55,774 nt of DNA from Bacilli bacterium (GTDB lineage Bacteria > Bacillota > Bacilli > Alicyclobacillales > SLC66): the NCBI GenBank assembly GCA_013044175.1, contig JABEUY010000111.1:1-55774 (forward strand), given 5' to 3'. A program made the position numbers and the translations under genes. The notes below the pieces were generated by a model. It had not been told where the DNA came from. It did not search any database and worked only from the letters and a program-made list of their open reading frames with translations. Of this stretch, positions 26,994 to 36,928 are shown one piece after another (position 1 is the first letter of the stretch; each line of letters begins with the position of its first letter).

Positions 26994-27919
26994 CTTGGGA
27001 TAAGATCTCCGAATTGTTAGATCGCAATGATAAAGAACCAAAACATCTTTATCCTCCGACAGTTTGGAAAGAAAAAATACCCTTTCTGGCTGAACATCAA
27101 GTATCGGATCGAGCGATCGAAAAGGGTGAACCGATCTTAGTTGATCAGATAGCACAGCAACGCATCTGTGGATTATGTGTTGGCTATGAAAAGTGCGGTA
27201 AAACTGGCGATGCTAAAGGTATGACTGATCATCTTGCTATCTATCAAGACGATCTGGTCGTGACGACGAGGTATTGTGAGCCATTTATCCAGTATCGAGA
27301 AATTCGTAAAGCGCAGAGATATCGATCGTATACGGAACGGAGTCAATATGATCGGCATTTTACCTTTGATAATTTCCCGGATATTCATAAAAAAAAGAAG
27401 CCACAACTCTATCAAACAGCAGTTACGTTAGCAACGACATACCAAATCGGACAGCCGAGTAAAGGCGTGTATCTTTTTGGTCCGGCAGGCGTTGGCAAAA
27501 CACATCTTTTGCATGCGATGATCAATCAATTTGAAGCGAGGAATATCGCTTGTATCTTTTTGCAGGCAGAGACGCTTTTTGATCGTTTACGCAGCACGAT
27601 CGCTGATGGTGGCGATATCGAAGGGATTTTGCAAGCGTGTTGCACCGTCCCGATTTTGGTGATTGATGAGATCGGACAAGAACGGGCCAATGCATTTTCA
27701 TTAGAAAAGCTATTTCGCATTATCAATCATCGCTTCTCGGCCAAATTACCCACGCTATTTGCTAGTAATTTTTCTCCACCTGATCTTTATACGCACGTGA
27801 GTTCAGAGTTAGCCGGCGTCACCGATCCACTTCGAAGTCGTATCATCGGTATGAGTCAAGTGGCATACCTTGAAGGCGATGATTATCGCGTTCTTACGAT
27901 GGAATTTCTCGATGCCTAA
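26990..27919 (+). CDS. dnaI: DnaI/DnaC-type replicative helicase loader
   Basis: AAA+ ATPase of 309 residues, the length of Bacillus DnaI. The N-terminal domain carries cysteines at 60, 63, 69 and 96 (CGLC...C...C), matching the zinc-binding helicase-interaction domain of DnaI. Then FDNFP, Walker A GPAGVGKT (164-171), Walker B ILVIDEIG and sensor ASNF. It loads DnaC helicase at the origin. It is coupled to asnB by ATGA rather than sitting beside dnaB as in Bacillus. Convergent with yqhG, with a gap of 2 bases. Confidence 0.85.
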   Translation: MTWDKISELLDRNDKEPKHLYPPTVWKEKIPFLAEHQVSDRAIEKGEPILVDQIAQQRICGLCVGYEKCGKTGDAKGMTDHLAIYQDDLVVTTRYCEPFIQYREIRKAQRYRSYTERSQYDRHFTFDNFPDIHKKKKPQLYQTAVTLATTYQIGQPSKGVYLFGPAGVGKTHLLHAMINQFEARNIACIFLQAETLFDRLRSTIADGGDIEGILQACCTVPILVIDEIGQERANAFSLEKLFRIINHRFSAKLPTLFASNFSPPDLYTHVSSELAGVTDPLRSRIIGMSQVAYLEGDDYRVLTMEFLDA

Positions 27920-27921
27920 GA

Positions 27922-28806
27922 TCAGTTATTATCCCGTAATGGCGTGGATAGCTTAATGAAGGCGATTTGTAGGATTTCAATCGTGATGGTTGGATGATAG
28001 AGGGCATGCCATTCAGCCATTCGTAAAGCTTTTTCAGCGATGAGGTCGTCTGAGTCGCGACCTTTTTTCTTTCTTTTTTCCATTTCAACTTCAAAATAAT
28101 CTTGAAGCGGCTGTATCTCTTGAGTAAACAAAGCATGCATTTTTTCAAAGGCTACCCGATAGCGTTCAGAATAGATGCTTTCAACATACTTTTGTATCGC
28201 ATTTTTAGACATTTGAAAACATTGTTCTGAAAATTCAGTCGATAATAGTGAGCTTGGGAGTTTGTTTTGGCTAACCGCATAATAGCGAGAAAATATCGTT
28301 TCCATTTTAATCAAAATGACAGTCTTTTTGCGATGGTCGTACGCATACGTTGCGATTTCTTCTTGATTAAGCGCTGTTACCCATGCGATTTTTAGTACGA
28401 AAACGCTGTAGGGATAGTCGGACCTACCTTGTTCTTGTAAAAAAATAAAATTGGCCTTTTGCTTAGCTAACTGCAAAATATTGGCGTATATCTTTGAAAA
28501 TGGCCCGCAAAAATACGAAGAGATCGTGGATGGATCGTGATGAGCGGTTTCTTGAAGCAAGTTCATCTCATCGACGCCAGCTTCGAAATAGAGTAACCAA
28601 CAAGTTGGTTTGTGTATTTCCCCCATCGTTTCTTTCCAAAGCCAATAAAATGGACGATGGATTAACGCTTTATCCATTTCTTCAGGCAAAAGTATACACA
28701 GCGTATTCGTTGCGCTTTGCAAAAAGGTGACACGCATCGCTTCAAAAAACGTCTTACAAAAAACATAGCTTAACAAGTTTTGTGTTTTGGTCGAAGTATC
28801 CTGCAT
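27922..28806 (-). CDS. yqhG: YqhG family protein
   Basis: 294 residues, no membrane segment, function unknown. The C-terminal half is charged and helical (RYRVAFEKMHALFTQEIQPL; EMEKRKKKGRDSDDLIAEKALR). I assign YqhG mainly from gene order: it sits just downstream of a YqhH-type SNF2 ATPase and divergent to gcvT, as in B. subtilis. It starts 2 bases after the yqhH stop, so the two are one operon and may work together. Confidence 0.72.
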   Translation of the reverse strand: MQDTSTKTQNLLSYVFCKTFFEAMRVTFLQSATNTLCILLPEEMDKALIHRPFYWLWKETMGEIHKPTCWLLYFEAGVDEMNLLQETAHHDPSTISSYFCGPFSKIYANILQLAKQKANFIFLQEQGRSDYPYSVFVLKIAWVTALNQEEIATYAYDHRKKTVILIKMETIFSRYYAVSQNKLPSSLLSTEFSEQCFQMSKNAIQKYVESIYSERYRVAFEKMHALFTQEIQPLQDYFEVEMEKRKKKGRDSDDLIAEKALRMAEWHALYHPTITIEILQIAFIKLSTPLRDNN

Positions 28807-28808
28807 CG

Positions 28809-30419
28809 TTATCGCACCCTCTTTGCTAACATCGTTAAGCGCGCTCGTAATTCTTCATTGGTCATGCTTTGCATGTAAGCCTCCATCACATCGCGTTCGA
28901 ACGCTTTGGGACCAAGGATTACATCAAGTTCACCGATCACACGTTCAAACAAAGCGATTTTATCTTCCAAAAGGGAGACGATATGTTCTTCAATCGTTCC
29001 TGCCGTCGAAAGGTTGTAGATAAATACTTCACGTTCTTGCCCGATTCGGTGGACTCGTCCAATGCGTTGTTCGATGCGCATCGGATTCCATGGAAGGTCG
29101 AAATTGATGACTTGGTTACAAAATTGCAGATTGATTCCTTCCCCAGCGGCTTGCGTAGCGATCAAGACCTGCGCTTGATGTTCGAATAGATCTTTCATCC
29201 AATCTTTTTTACCACGCTTAAATCCCCCTCGAAAAAGCACACTGCGAATGTTGGCTTTGGTAAAACAGTGATATAAGAAATCTTGGGTCGCCTTGTATTC
29301 GGTAAAGAGAATCGTCTTATCGTTGATCGCTTGTACGAGATCAATCACGGTATCCACTTTGGTGTACACGGTGACTTGTTCGGCGATTTGAAGTAAGCGA
29401 CGTAAGGCAAATCGTTCGGTCGGCGTCAAGGTAGGATCACGCATCATCGTTTCAAGAGTTACCATTGCAGCGTACGTACTTGAACAAATCTCGCGTTGTA
29501 AAGTGATGAGTGGTAAAATCGACCGTTTTTTTTGTCGACGGTACTCGTACTGTTCGCGGATAAAGGTCGTTACTTCGTTATAAAAGTATCGCTCTTTATC
29601 CGACAGCTCGATCGTCATGGTTCGGATATTACGTTTTGTAAAAATGACATCGCTTTCTTTTCGGCGATGCCGAATCATGAGCGTATCGATCGCTTTTAAA
29701 GTGGATGTACCTTCTTGATGAGCTTTAAGATACTCGCGTTTATCACCGAGGTGACCGGGGCGTAAAAGATGAAAAAGATGATACAGTTCTTTCCTGTCAT
29801 TTTGTAAGGGAGTCGCCGTCAAGAGCAGCAGATGTTTTTTTTGCATTTGGTTAATAAGCTGCCATAATTGTGTTTTATTGTTTTTCATTTTATGCGCTTC
29901 ATCGACAATCACCAAATCATACGGTTTGGCAAGTACGAGGGCGCGATAGGGCTCTTTTTTAACGGTATCCATCGAAGCGACGACGATATCGCAGGTATCT
30001 ATCGTAACTTCATTGCGCATAGCGTGTGCCTCGATCTCGAATTTCTCATGCAATTCACGAGTCCATTGGAGAACCAAAGATGCTGGAACGAGGATCAACG
30101 CTCGCTTAACGATATGACGTAAGAGGTATTCTTTGAGGATCATGCCAGCTTCAATCGTTTTTCCTAAACCAACTTCATCAGCGAGTAATGCTCTTCCTCG
30201 CAAGGTAAAAAGTACGCGGTGTACGGCTTGTTGTTGATGCGTATACGGTTTTAAGGAAGGTAATGCTTGTAAGCAGAGTAATTCTTGGGTGAATGAAACG
30301 CAGGATTGCACATGCGCATCATAAGCTAAGCGAAATAAAAGCAGTGATTGATCTTTGGTTTGATCAGGCAAAATCTCTTTTGAGGGGTAGATGGCATCTA
30401 ACCATTGTATATCTGTCAT
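28809..30419 (-). CDS. yqhH: SNF2-type ATPase YqhH
   Basis: Superfamily 2 helicase-like ATPase of 536 residues. Motif I DEVGLGKTIEAG, motif II DEAH, motif III LLTATPLQN, motif V/VI GEGINLQFCNQVINFDLPWNP and QRIGRVHRIGQ. Compact, with no accessory DNA-binding domain. ATG at 30419 behind aaggag. Divergent from the glycine riboswitch promoter. SNF2 proteins translocate on duplex DNA; the bacterial role here is unknown. Confidence 0.87.
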   Translation of the reverse strand: MTDIQWLDAIYPSKEILPDQTKDQSLLLFRLAYDAHVQSCVSFTQELLCLQALPSLKPYTHQQQAVHRVLFTLRGRALLADEVGLGKTIEAGMILKEYLLRHIVKRALILVPASLVLQWTRELHEKFEIEAHAMRNEVTIDTCDIVVASMDTVKKEPYRALVLAKPYDLVIVDEAHKMKNNKTQLWQLINQMQKKHLLLLTATPLQNDRKELYHLFHLLRPGHLGDKREYLKAHQEGTSTLKAIDTLMIRHRRKESDVIFTKRNIRTMTIELSDKERYFYNEVTTFIREQYEYRRQKKRSILPLITLQREICSSTYAAMVTLETMMRDPTLTPTERFALRRLLQIAEQVTVYTKVDTVIDLVQAINDKTILFTEYKATQDFLYHCFTKANIRSVLFRGGFKRGKKDWMKDLFEHQAQVLIATQAAGEGINLQFCNQVINFDLPWNPMRIEQRIGRVHRIGQEREVFIYNLSTAGTIEEHIVSLLEDKIALFERVIGELDVILGPKAFERDVMEAYMQSMTNEELRARLTMLAKRVR

Positions 30420-30470
30420 ACTAACTCCTTAATGCTTGACGTTTATTTCTTACTATGCCCTTCTTTTGTC

Positions 30471-30499
30471 TGGCAATAAGGCGAATTTCTCAGTATAAT
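30471..30499 (+). promoter_or_regulatory. Promoter of the glycine cleavage operon
   Basis: A perfect TATAAT at 30494-30499 with a poor -35 (TGGCAA 30471-30476, 17-base spacer). It lies about 30 bases before the first riboswitch aptamer and between the divergent yqhH and gcvT. Confidence 0.65.
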
Positions 30500-30527
30500 G
30501 AGCTTACAATTTGATCAAAGCGGATGA

Positions 30528-30727
30528 TGATCGCAGGAGAGAGCAGGTTAACTGCCGCCGTAGGAGCAAACATGCAAACGGGTTGCATGTGAATCTCTCA
30601 GGTAGAAGGGACTGCGGTTGGACGCAACTCTGGAGAGTGTCACATCAGTGACCACCCACGGGGAAAACGATACGCGAGCGAGAATAATTACTTCGCGTTT
30701 TGTCGAACTCTCAGGTAAATGGACAGG
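30528..30727 (+). promoter_or_regulatory. Tandem glycine riboswitch (gcvT RNA)
   Basis: Two aptamers. The first (about 30530-30620) has gccgccgtaggagcaaac and gaatctctcaggtagaaggg, the core strings of the glycine aptamer. The second (about 30630-30727) has ggagagtg, cccacggggaaaacg and gaactctcaggtaaatgg. The linker is about 10 bases. Glycine binding turns on glycine cleavage genes in Bacilli. The downstream hairpin is the expression platform. Together with promoter and terminator it fills the whole 30420-30791 gap. Confidence 0.95.
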
Positions 30728-30728
30728 G

Positions 30729-30757
30729 GAGATGCCGAAAATTCGGTATCTCTTTTT
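30729..30757 (+). terminator. Riboswitch-controlled intrinsic terminator
   Basis: GAGATGCCGAA (30729-30739) pairs with TTCGGTATCTC (30742-30752) with one G-T pair and a 2-base loop, then TTTTTT. It begins immediately after the second aptamer's closing segment, so glycine binding can decide between this hairpin and read-through into gcvT. Confidence 0.88.
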
Positions 30758-30791
30758 TGATGTTAGGAATAAAAAGGAAAAGGTGAGGCTT

Positions 30792-31895
30792 GTGTCCGAA
30801 TTGTTGCGTACCCCTCTTTTTGCGATGTACGAAAAGTATGGGGCAAAAGTCGTCGATTTCGCCGGCTTTGCGATGCCTGTGCAGTTTGCCGGCATCATCA
30901 AGGAACATCTAGCTGTCCGAACACAAGTTGGTCTCTTTGACGTATCCCATATGGGAGAAATCCTCGTGGAGGGTGACCATGCTTGTGAGGAAGTTGATTT
31001 TCTGGTCACTAACGATGTAACTCGCCTTCATCCAGGGCAGATTCTGTATTCACCGATGTGCTATGAGCACGGTGGTACGGTTGATGATGTGCTGGTTTAT
31101 TGTCTGGCTAAAGAGCGTTATATTATCGTCGTCAACGCAAGCAATCACGATAAAGATCTCGCCTGGATCACGAAGCATGTTAATAAAAGCAAGGTGACAG
31201 ACCAAACTGATCAGGTCGCCTTGCTCGCGCTTCAAGGTCCAAAAAGTATCGCTGTACTGAGCAAAGTAACGAACGAGGATATCGCTGCCATTCCTTATTA
31301 TCAGTTCAAGGAAAACATCACGGTTTGTGGCGTAAAGACGATCGTGTCAAGAACTGGCTACACGGGTGAAGATGGGTATGAACTGTATGTCGATGCACAA
31401 GATGCGATCACTCTTTTTGAAGGCTTACTTGAAGCGGGCAAAGAAGAAGGCATCATCTTGGCTGGCCTTGGTGCACGTGATACCCTTCGCCTTGAAGCGC
31501 GACTTCCGCTTTATGGTCATGAATTGACCGAAGACCTTTCGCCGCTTGAAGCGGGTCTTGCTATGTTCGTTAAACTCGATCAGCATGATTTTATGGGGAA
31601 AACGGTTCTTGCTGCGCAAAAAGAACAAGGTGTAAAGAAAGCACTCGTCGGACTTGAACTCGCTTCTCGTTCGATCGCGCGTGCAGGCATGAACGTTTTG
31701 GTAGATGGTCAAGTGATCGGCTTTGTATCGAGTGGCACTTTTTCTCCGACGCTTGAAAAAAGCATTGCTCTTGCTTTTGTCGATCCTGCCTATCGTACAG
31801 TTGGTCAACAACTTCACATTGAAGTACGAGGTAATCAAGTGCCTGCGACCGTCGTGAAAACGCCATTTTACCGTCGTAAAAAAGAAAATCAATAA
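30792..31895 (+). CDS. gcvT: Glycine cleavage system T protein (aminomethyltransferase)
   Basis: Transfers the methylene group from the aminomethyl-lipoyl H protein to tetrahydrofolate; 367 residues. LFAMYEKYGAKVVDFAGFAMPVQF, FDVSHMGE, the folate-contacting SRTGYTGEDGYEL and LEARLPLYGHEL are typical. GTG 30792 gives the family length; a gtgagg ribosome site is very near, and frames opening earlier run into the riboswitch. H protein (gcvH) is not in the window. Confidence 0.95.
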   Translation: MSELLRTPLFAMYEKYGAKVVDFAGFAMPVQFAGIIKEHLAVRTQVGLFDVSHMGEILVEGDHACEEVDFLVTNDVTRLHPGQILYSPMCYEHGGTVDDVLVYCLAKERYIIVVNASNHDKDLAWITKHVNKSKVTDQTDQVALLALQGPKSIAVLSKVTNEDIAAIPYYQFKENITVCGVKTIVSRTGYTGEDGYELYVDAQDAITLFEGLLEAGKEEGIILAGLGARDTLRLEARLPLYGHELTEDLSPLEAGLAMFVKLDQHDFMGKTVLAAQKEQGVKKALVGLELASRSIARAGMNVLVDGQVIGFVSSGTFSPTLEKSIALAFVDPAYRTVGQQLHIEVRGNQVPATVVKTPFYRRKKENQ

Positions 31896-31919
31896 GCGAA
31901 ATTGAAGGAGGTATTTTGA

Positions 31920-33266
31920 TTGAAGTCCTTTGGCTATCTGCCCGCGACGCAAGATGATCGTGCGTACATGCTTTCAAAACTCGGTTTGACGAGTACCGAT
32001 CAACTTTTTGCTGATATTCCCGAAGGGGTTAAGTTGGGGCGTGCCTTACAATTACCCGAAAGCGCCAGCGAATTGACGTTGATGTACGAATTAAACCAAC
32101 TGTCTGGCAAAAACGTGCCCGTCGATGAAGCGACCTCGTTTCTTGGTGCGGGTGCTTACCATCATTACATTCCAAGTGCAGTCGATGCGATCGTTTCACG
32201 CTCTGAATTTTATACCTCTTACACACCGTATCAACCAGAAATCAGTCAAGGTATGTTACAAGCGATTTTTGAATACCAAACGCTCGTAGCACGCTTGTAT
32301 GGCATGGAAGCGGCCAATGCATCGTTGTACGATGGGCAAACAGCAGTCGGCGAAGCTGCACTGATGGCTGCGTCACATACGCGCAAAAACCGCATCGTGA
32401 CCAGTACGACCGTTCATCCGGAATCACGTGCTGTCTTGTCGGTGTATACTCGCGGTCAAAGTGTCCAAGTCGATGAAGTCGATCACCAAGGTGGCATTAT
32501 GACGGTCGAAACACTCGAGGCTGCGATGACCGATGACACGGCGGCGGTACTCATTCAATATCCGAATTTCTTTGGCCAACTGGAAGATGTTCGCAAAATC
32601 GCCCAAGTTGCACATGAAAAAGGAGCGCTGTTGATCGTCAGTGCGAATCCGATTGCAATGGGGCTCCTCGAAGCTCCGGGTGTTTTTGGGGCCGATATCT
32701 TAGTTGGCGAAGGGCAATCGCTAGGCAACAGCCTATCTTACGGCGGACCTTACGTGGGCATCCTGGCGACAACGAAAGAACTCTTGCGCAAGATCCCTGG
32801 TCGCATCGTGGGAATGACGAAGGACGGTCAGGATCGTCGTGGCTTTGTTCTCACTTTACAAGCTCGCGAACAGCATATTCGTCGGGAAAAAGCCTCTTCG
32901 AATATCTGTTCGAACCAAGCGTTAAATGCCTTAGCCGCCTCCGTATATCTCGGTTATATGGGAAAAAACGGACTGCGTGAAGTCGCTAACCTTTGTTTGC
33001 AAAAAGCGCATTATGCCGCTCGTAAATTTGCGCAAGTCGGTGCCAAAATCGCCTTTACCAATAAGTTTTTCCATGAATTTGTCATCGATCTTGGCGATCG
33101 TGCGCAAGCGATCATGACGACACTGACGAACGAAAATATCTTTTTGGGTTATGCACTTGGTGATGCTTATCCATCTTTACAAGGTCATGTCCTTGTCGCG
33201 GTGACAGAAGTCATCAGCAAAGAGCAGATCGACCATGTCGCTGAGCGATTGGGGGAATTGTTATGA
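31920..33266 (+). CDS. gcvPA: Glycine dehydrogenase (decarboxylating) subunit 1
   Basis: N-terminal half of the split P protein, 448 residues. [33 protein letters not shown] and [10 protein letters not shown]-type motifs are conserved. It lacks the PLP lysine, which is in subunit 2. TTG 31920 with gaaggaggt upstream. Stop overlaps gcvPB by ATGA. Confidence 0.95.
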   Translation: MKSFGYLPATQDDRAYMLSKLGLTSTDQLFADIPEGVKLGRALQLPESASELTLMYELNQLSGKNVPVDEATSFLGAGAYHHYIPSAVDAIVSRSEFYTSYTPYQPEISQGMLQAIFEYQTLVARLYGMEAANASLYDGQTAVGEAALMAASHTRKNRIVTSTTVHPESRAVLSVYTRGQSVQVDEVDHQGGIMTVETLEAAMTDDTAAVLIQYPNFFGQLEDVRKIAQVAHEKGALLIVSANPIAMGLLEAPGVFGADILVGEGQSLGNSLSYGGPYVGILATTKELLRKIPGRIVGMTKDGQDRRGFVLTLQAREQHIRREKASSNICSNQALNALAASVYLGYMGKNGLREVANLCLQKAHYAARKFAQVGAKIAFTNKFFHEFVIDLGDRAQAIMTTLTNENIFLGYALGDAYPSLQGHVLVAVTEVISKEQIDHVAERLGELL

Positions 33267-34729
33267 ACGAAATGTTAGAACGTTATCCATTACTGTTTGA
33301 ACGTAGCAAAAGTGGTCGAAAAGCGTATGATCTCCCTGCGTGCGATGTTCCGGAATTCGCACTTGAAGATCTTTTACCTTCTGATCTGCTTCGCGAAACG
33401 CCAGCCGAACTGCCTGAAGTGTATGAAGTGGATTTGATTCGTCATTATACAGGTCTTTCGCGTCGTAATCATGGCGTTGACTCCGGTTTTTATCCTTTAG
33501 GCTCTTGTACAATGAAATACAACCCTAAGCGCAATGAAAAAGCTGCTCGTTTACCCGGTTTTGCACAGCTCCATCCTTACCAACCACAAAGTACGGTACA
33601 AGGTGCTTTGCAACTTCTGTTCGATCTGCAAGGGATGTTAGCAGAAATCACAGGAATGGACGCTGTCAGCTTACAACCTTCAGCTGGCGCTGCGGGCGAG
33701 TGGACAGGGTTGATGATGATTAAAGCGTATCATGAAAGTCGCGGTGAAAAACGCACGAAAGTGATCGTACCGGATTCTGCGCATGGCACGAACCCAGCAA
33801 GTGCTGCTTTTGCTGGATTTAAGACCGTGACGATCGCATCTAATCCTAACGGCTTAGTCGATTTGGAAGCTTTAAAAGAAGCGGTTGGCGATGATACGGC
33901 TGCACTGATGTTAACGAATCCAAACACACTGGGCATTTTTGAAAAAGATATTCTCGAAATCACAAAAGTGGTTCACGATGCAGGTGGACTTGTCTATTAT
34001 GACGGTGCCAATGCAAATGCGATTCTCGGTATGACGCGTCCTGGTGATATGGGCTTTGACGTCGTGCATTTGAATTTGCACAAAACCTTCTCGACACCAC
34101 ATGGTGGTGGTGGTCCTGGCGCAGGTCCTGTCGGCGTAAAAGCGGCACTGATTCCATTTCTTCCTGTACCGCGTGTGGAAAAAACGGATACAGGGACGTA
34201 TCATTTGAATGGTGATCACCCTCAATCGATCGGAAAAGTGAAAGGGTTCTACGGCAACTTTGGTATTCTCGTTCGAGCCTACACGTACATTCGAACATTA
34301 GGTCCTGATGGGTTGCGTCAAGTTTCGATCGATGCTGTATTAAATGCGAACTACCTGTTATGGCGTCTAAAAGACCATTTCGATGTTCCATTCCCAGGAC
34401 TTTGTAAGCATGAACTCGTTCTTTCTGCAAGAAATTTAAAACCGTATGGCGTGCGCACGCTTGATGTCGCAAAACGCATTCTTGATTTTGGCTATCATCC
34501 TCCGACGATTTACTTCCCATTAAACGTTGAAGAAGCCTTGATGATCGAGCCGACGGAAACAGAAAGTCTTGAAACACTGGATGCTTTTGCTGATTGCTTG
34601 ATTCATATCGCCAATGAAGCAAAAGAAAATCCTGAGCTCGTGAAGCATGCGCCACATACTACGGTCGTATCGCGCCTTGACGAGACGATGGCAGCCAGAA
34701 ATCCAGTGGTTGTCTTTCCTGAGGACTGA
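33263..34729 (+). CDS. gcvPB: Glycine dehydrogenase (decarboxylating) subunit 2
   Basis: C-terminal half of the P protein, 488 residues. The PLP-binding Lys274 is in [31 protein letters not shown] and [13 protein letters not shown] are diagnostic. Decarboxylates glycine and loads the aminomethyl group onto lipoyl-GcvH. Coupled to gcvPA; end of the riboswitch-controlled unit. Confidence 0.96.
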   Translation: MNEMLERYPLLFERSKSGRKAYDLPACDVPEFALEDLLPSDLLRETPAELPEVYEVDLIRHYTGLSRRNHGVDSGFYPLGSCTMKYNPKRNEKAARLPGFAQLHPYQPQSTVQGALQLLFDLQGMLAEITGMDAVSLQPSAGAAGEWTGLMMIKAYHESRGEKRTKVIVPDSAHGTNPASAAFAGFKTVTIASNPNGLVDLEALKEAVGDDTAALMLTNPNTLGIFEKDILEITKVVHDAGGLVYYDGANANAILGMTRPGDMGFDVVHLNLHKTFSTPHGGGGPGAGPVGVKAALIPFLPVPRVEKTDTGTYHLNGDHPQSIGKVKGFYGNFGILVRAYTYIRTLGPDGLRQVSIDAVLNANYLLWRLKDHFDVPFPGLCKHELVLSARNLKPYGVRTLDVAKRILDFGYHPPTIYFPLNVEEALMIEPTETESLETLDAFADCLIHIANEAKENPELVKHAPHTTVVSRLDETMAARNPVVVFPED

Positions 34730-34768
34730 TAAAAAGAGTATGATTAGGTTTACCGAGGGGGGACGATT

Positions 34769-35215
34769 ATGGAAAAAATCATCGTCATCAATGGGCCGAA
34801 CCTAAATTTACTGGGCACACGTGAGCCAGACGTCTATGGAAGCACGACGCTTGCTTCGATTGAACAACGCTTGCAAATCGTCGGTGAAGATTTACGATGT
34901 AAGCTCGCTTTTTTTCAATCGAATCATGAAGGTGCGATCATCGATCGTTTGCATGAAGCAAGAGAACATGAAGATGGCATTCTTATCAATCCGGGTGCTT
35001 TTACGCACTACAGTATTGCTATACGTGACGCGATAAAAGCGGTAGCTTTACCTGCGATTGAGATTCATCTTAGCAATATCCATGCGCGCGAAGCTTTTCG
35101 CGCGCATTCCGTCATCGCACCTGTGTGTCTCGGACAAGTATGTGGACTCGGCGTGATTGGTTATGAACTTGGGCTACAAGCTTTAGTGCGTCATTTGCGC
35201 AACGAAAAGGAGTGA
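34769..35215 (+). CDS. aroQ: 3-Dehydroquinate dehydratase, type II
   Basis: 148 residues. INGPNLNLLGTREPDVYG with the catalytic Tyr, FQSNHEGAIIDRLHEA, INPGAFTHYSIAIRDA and the His loop EIHLSNIHAREAFRAHS are all canonical. Shikimate pathway dodecamer enzyme. Strong gaggggg before the ATG. Confidence 0.96.
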   Translation: MEKIIVINGPNLNLLGTREPDVYGSTTLASIEQRLQIVGEDLRCKLAFFQSNHEGAIIDRLHEAREHEDGILINPGAFTHYSIAIRDAIKAVALPAIEIHLSNIHAREAFRAHSVIAPVCLGQVCGLGVIGYELGLQALVRHLRNEKE

Positions 35216-35220
35216 ACGTT

Positions 35221-36291
35221 ATGCATTCACGGATTCAAAAAATCGTCGGTCAATTTGGTGAGCTAACGATCGATGCGATGCTTACCTTTAGTTTTGAAAA
35301 TCGTCGTTATGTCACAGGCTTTACTGGGTCTTCAGGATTCGTGTTGATTACCGATCGCGAAGTCGTATTAGCGACAGATGGTCGTTATGTGGAACAAGCT
35401 AAAGCACAGGTCAATGAAGTGACCGTCGTGGAACATCAAAGTCGCTGGATGATGACGATCCTTGAAGAAGCGAAACGCCTTGGTGTCAAACGTATCGGTT
35501 TTGAAGCGGATCTAGTGACGTATAAGACGGTTGAAGAGTTAAAAAAAGTGTTTGCTCCCCTTGAATTAATTCCAGTATCAGGTATTATTGAGCGTGTACG
35601 CGAGATCAAGGAAGAGAGCGAACTGACGATCATGCGTCAAGCTGCTTCGATCGCAGATCAGGCGTTTTCGCATATTCTTGGTTATTTACGGCCAGGACTT
35701 AAGGAAACCGACGTGGCGCTTGAACTTGAAGTATTTATGCGTAAACTTGGTGCAACAGGCCCCTCATTTGATACGATCGTTGCTAGTGGCCCGCGTTCTG
35801 CGTTACCGCATGGCGTCGCTTCCGATCGGGTTATTCAAAGTGGAGAGTTTGTTAAGATGGACTATGGGTGTTATTATCAAGGATATGCTTCGGATATCAC
35901 GCGTACGGTGGTCGTCGGAAAACCGACGGATCGCCATAAAGAAATTTATGGGGTTGTCTTAGAAGCGCAACTCGCTGGTGTCGCAGGGATGCGTGCAGGA
36001 TTAACGGGTGAACAGGCGGATAGCTTAGCTCGTGATGTGATAGTAAAAGCGGGTTATGGTGAAGCTTTTAGTCATTCTTTAGGGCATGGTTTAGGTTTGG
36101 CCGTTCATGAAATGCCTAGGGTTGCGCAAAGGTCGTCCGACGTGTTACAAGAAGGAATGGTAGTAACGATCGAGCCTGGCATTTATCTCCCCGGTTTTGG
36201 TGGTGTGCGTATCGAAGATGATGTCTGGTTAACAGGGAATACCTGTGAAAGACTGACGTTGTCGAAGAAGGACTTGATCACGGTTGAATGA
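35221..36291 (+). CDS. Xaa-Pro peptidase, M24 family (YqhT-like)
   Basis: 356 residues. An N-terminal creatinase-like domain (about 1-125) precedes a pita-bread metallopeptidase domain. Metal ligands: Asp pair in MDYGCYYQGYASDITRT, His in HSLGHGLGLAVHE, Glu in IEPGIYLPG and Glu in RIEDDV. It cleaves X-Pro peptides. ATG 35221 has aaggag 9 bases upstream; GTG 35212 would overlap aroQ. In Bacillus this gene also precedes efp. Confidence 0.92.
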   Translation: MHSRIQKIVGQFGELTIDAMLTFSFENRRYVTGFTGSSGFVLITDREVVLATDGRYVEQAKAQVNEVTVVEHQSRWMMTILEEAKRLGVKRIGFEADLVTYKTVEELKKVFAPLELIPVSGIIERVREIKEESELTIMRQAASIADQAFSHILGYLRPGLKETDVALELEVFMRKLGATGPSFDTIVASGPRSALPHGVASDRVIQSGEFVKMDYGCYYQGYASDITRTVVVGKPTDRHKEIYGVVLEAQLAGVAGMRAGLTGEQADSLARDVIVKAGYGEAFSHSLGHGLGLAVHEMPRVAQRSSDVLQEGMVVTIEPGIYLPGFGGVRIEDDVWLTGNTCERLTLSKKDLITVE

Positions 36292-36313
36292 TTAGGAGGG
36301 TGAAAGTAAGAAC

Positions 36314-36871
36314 ATGATTTCAAGCAATGATTTTCGTACCGGCTCGACGATCGAGTATGATGGCGCGATTTGGCGCGTCATTGAATTTATGCATGTAAAA
36401 CCCGGTAAAGGTGCTGCCTTTGTTCGCACAAAATTAAAAAACATCCGTACGGGTGCAGTGAAAGAAATGACGTTTCGTGCGGGTGAAAAAGTGGCACGCG
36501 CTCGCATCGAAAATCGCGAGATGCAATATCTTTTTAATGATGGTGAAAATTATACGTTCATGGATAATGAATCGTATGAGCAATTGAACATTTCGAAAGA
36601 TCAACTCGAATATGAATTGAATTTCCTTAAAGATAATATGAAGTGCGTCGTCGTGCTTTATGATGGCGCAGCGATCGGTGTCGATCTTCCGAATACGGTA
36701 GAATTGACGGTAGCTGAAACAGAACCAGGTATCCGCGGTGATACAGCGACAGGTGGTAGTAAACCTGCGACGATGGAGACTGGTTATACGGTACAAGTTC
36801 CGTTTTTCATCAACATCGGAGATAAACTTATCATCGATACGCGCAGTGGACTATACGTTTCACGCGCTTAA
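36314..36871 (+). CDS. efp: Translation elongation factor P
   Basis: 185 residues, three beta-barrel domains. It rescues ribosomes stalled at polyproline. The tip loop reads [10 protein letters not shown] with Lys32, the position carrying 5-aminopentanol in B. subtilis. ATG 36314 behind aggagggtg. Ended by a strong terminator. Confidence 0.97.
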   Translation: MISSNDFRTGSTIEYDGAIWRVIEFMHVKPGKGAAFVRTKLKNIRTGAVKEMTFRAGEKVARARIENREMQYLFNDGENYTFMDNESYEQLNISKDQLEYELNFLKDNMKCVVVLYDGAAIGVDLPNTVELTVAETEPGIRGDTATGGSKPATMETGYTVQVPFFINIGDKLIIDTRSGLYVSRA

Positions 36872-36892
36872 TGCTTTTCACTTTAACAGACT

Positions 36893-36928
36893 AAAGGCTG
36901 ACGGTTTCTTCGTCAGCCTTTTTTTTTG
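36893..36928 (+). terminator. Intrinsic terminator after efp
   Basis: AAAGGCTGACG (36893-36903) and CGTCAGCCTTT (36911-36921) form an 11-base stem with a 7-base loop, followed by TTTTTT. Confidence 0.92.

Noticed and set aside
33960-34655. Long antisense reading frame opposite gcvPB.
   Set aside because: It lies fully inside a conserved gene, has no ribosome site and its composition is that of a shadow frame.
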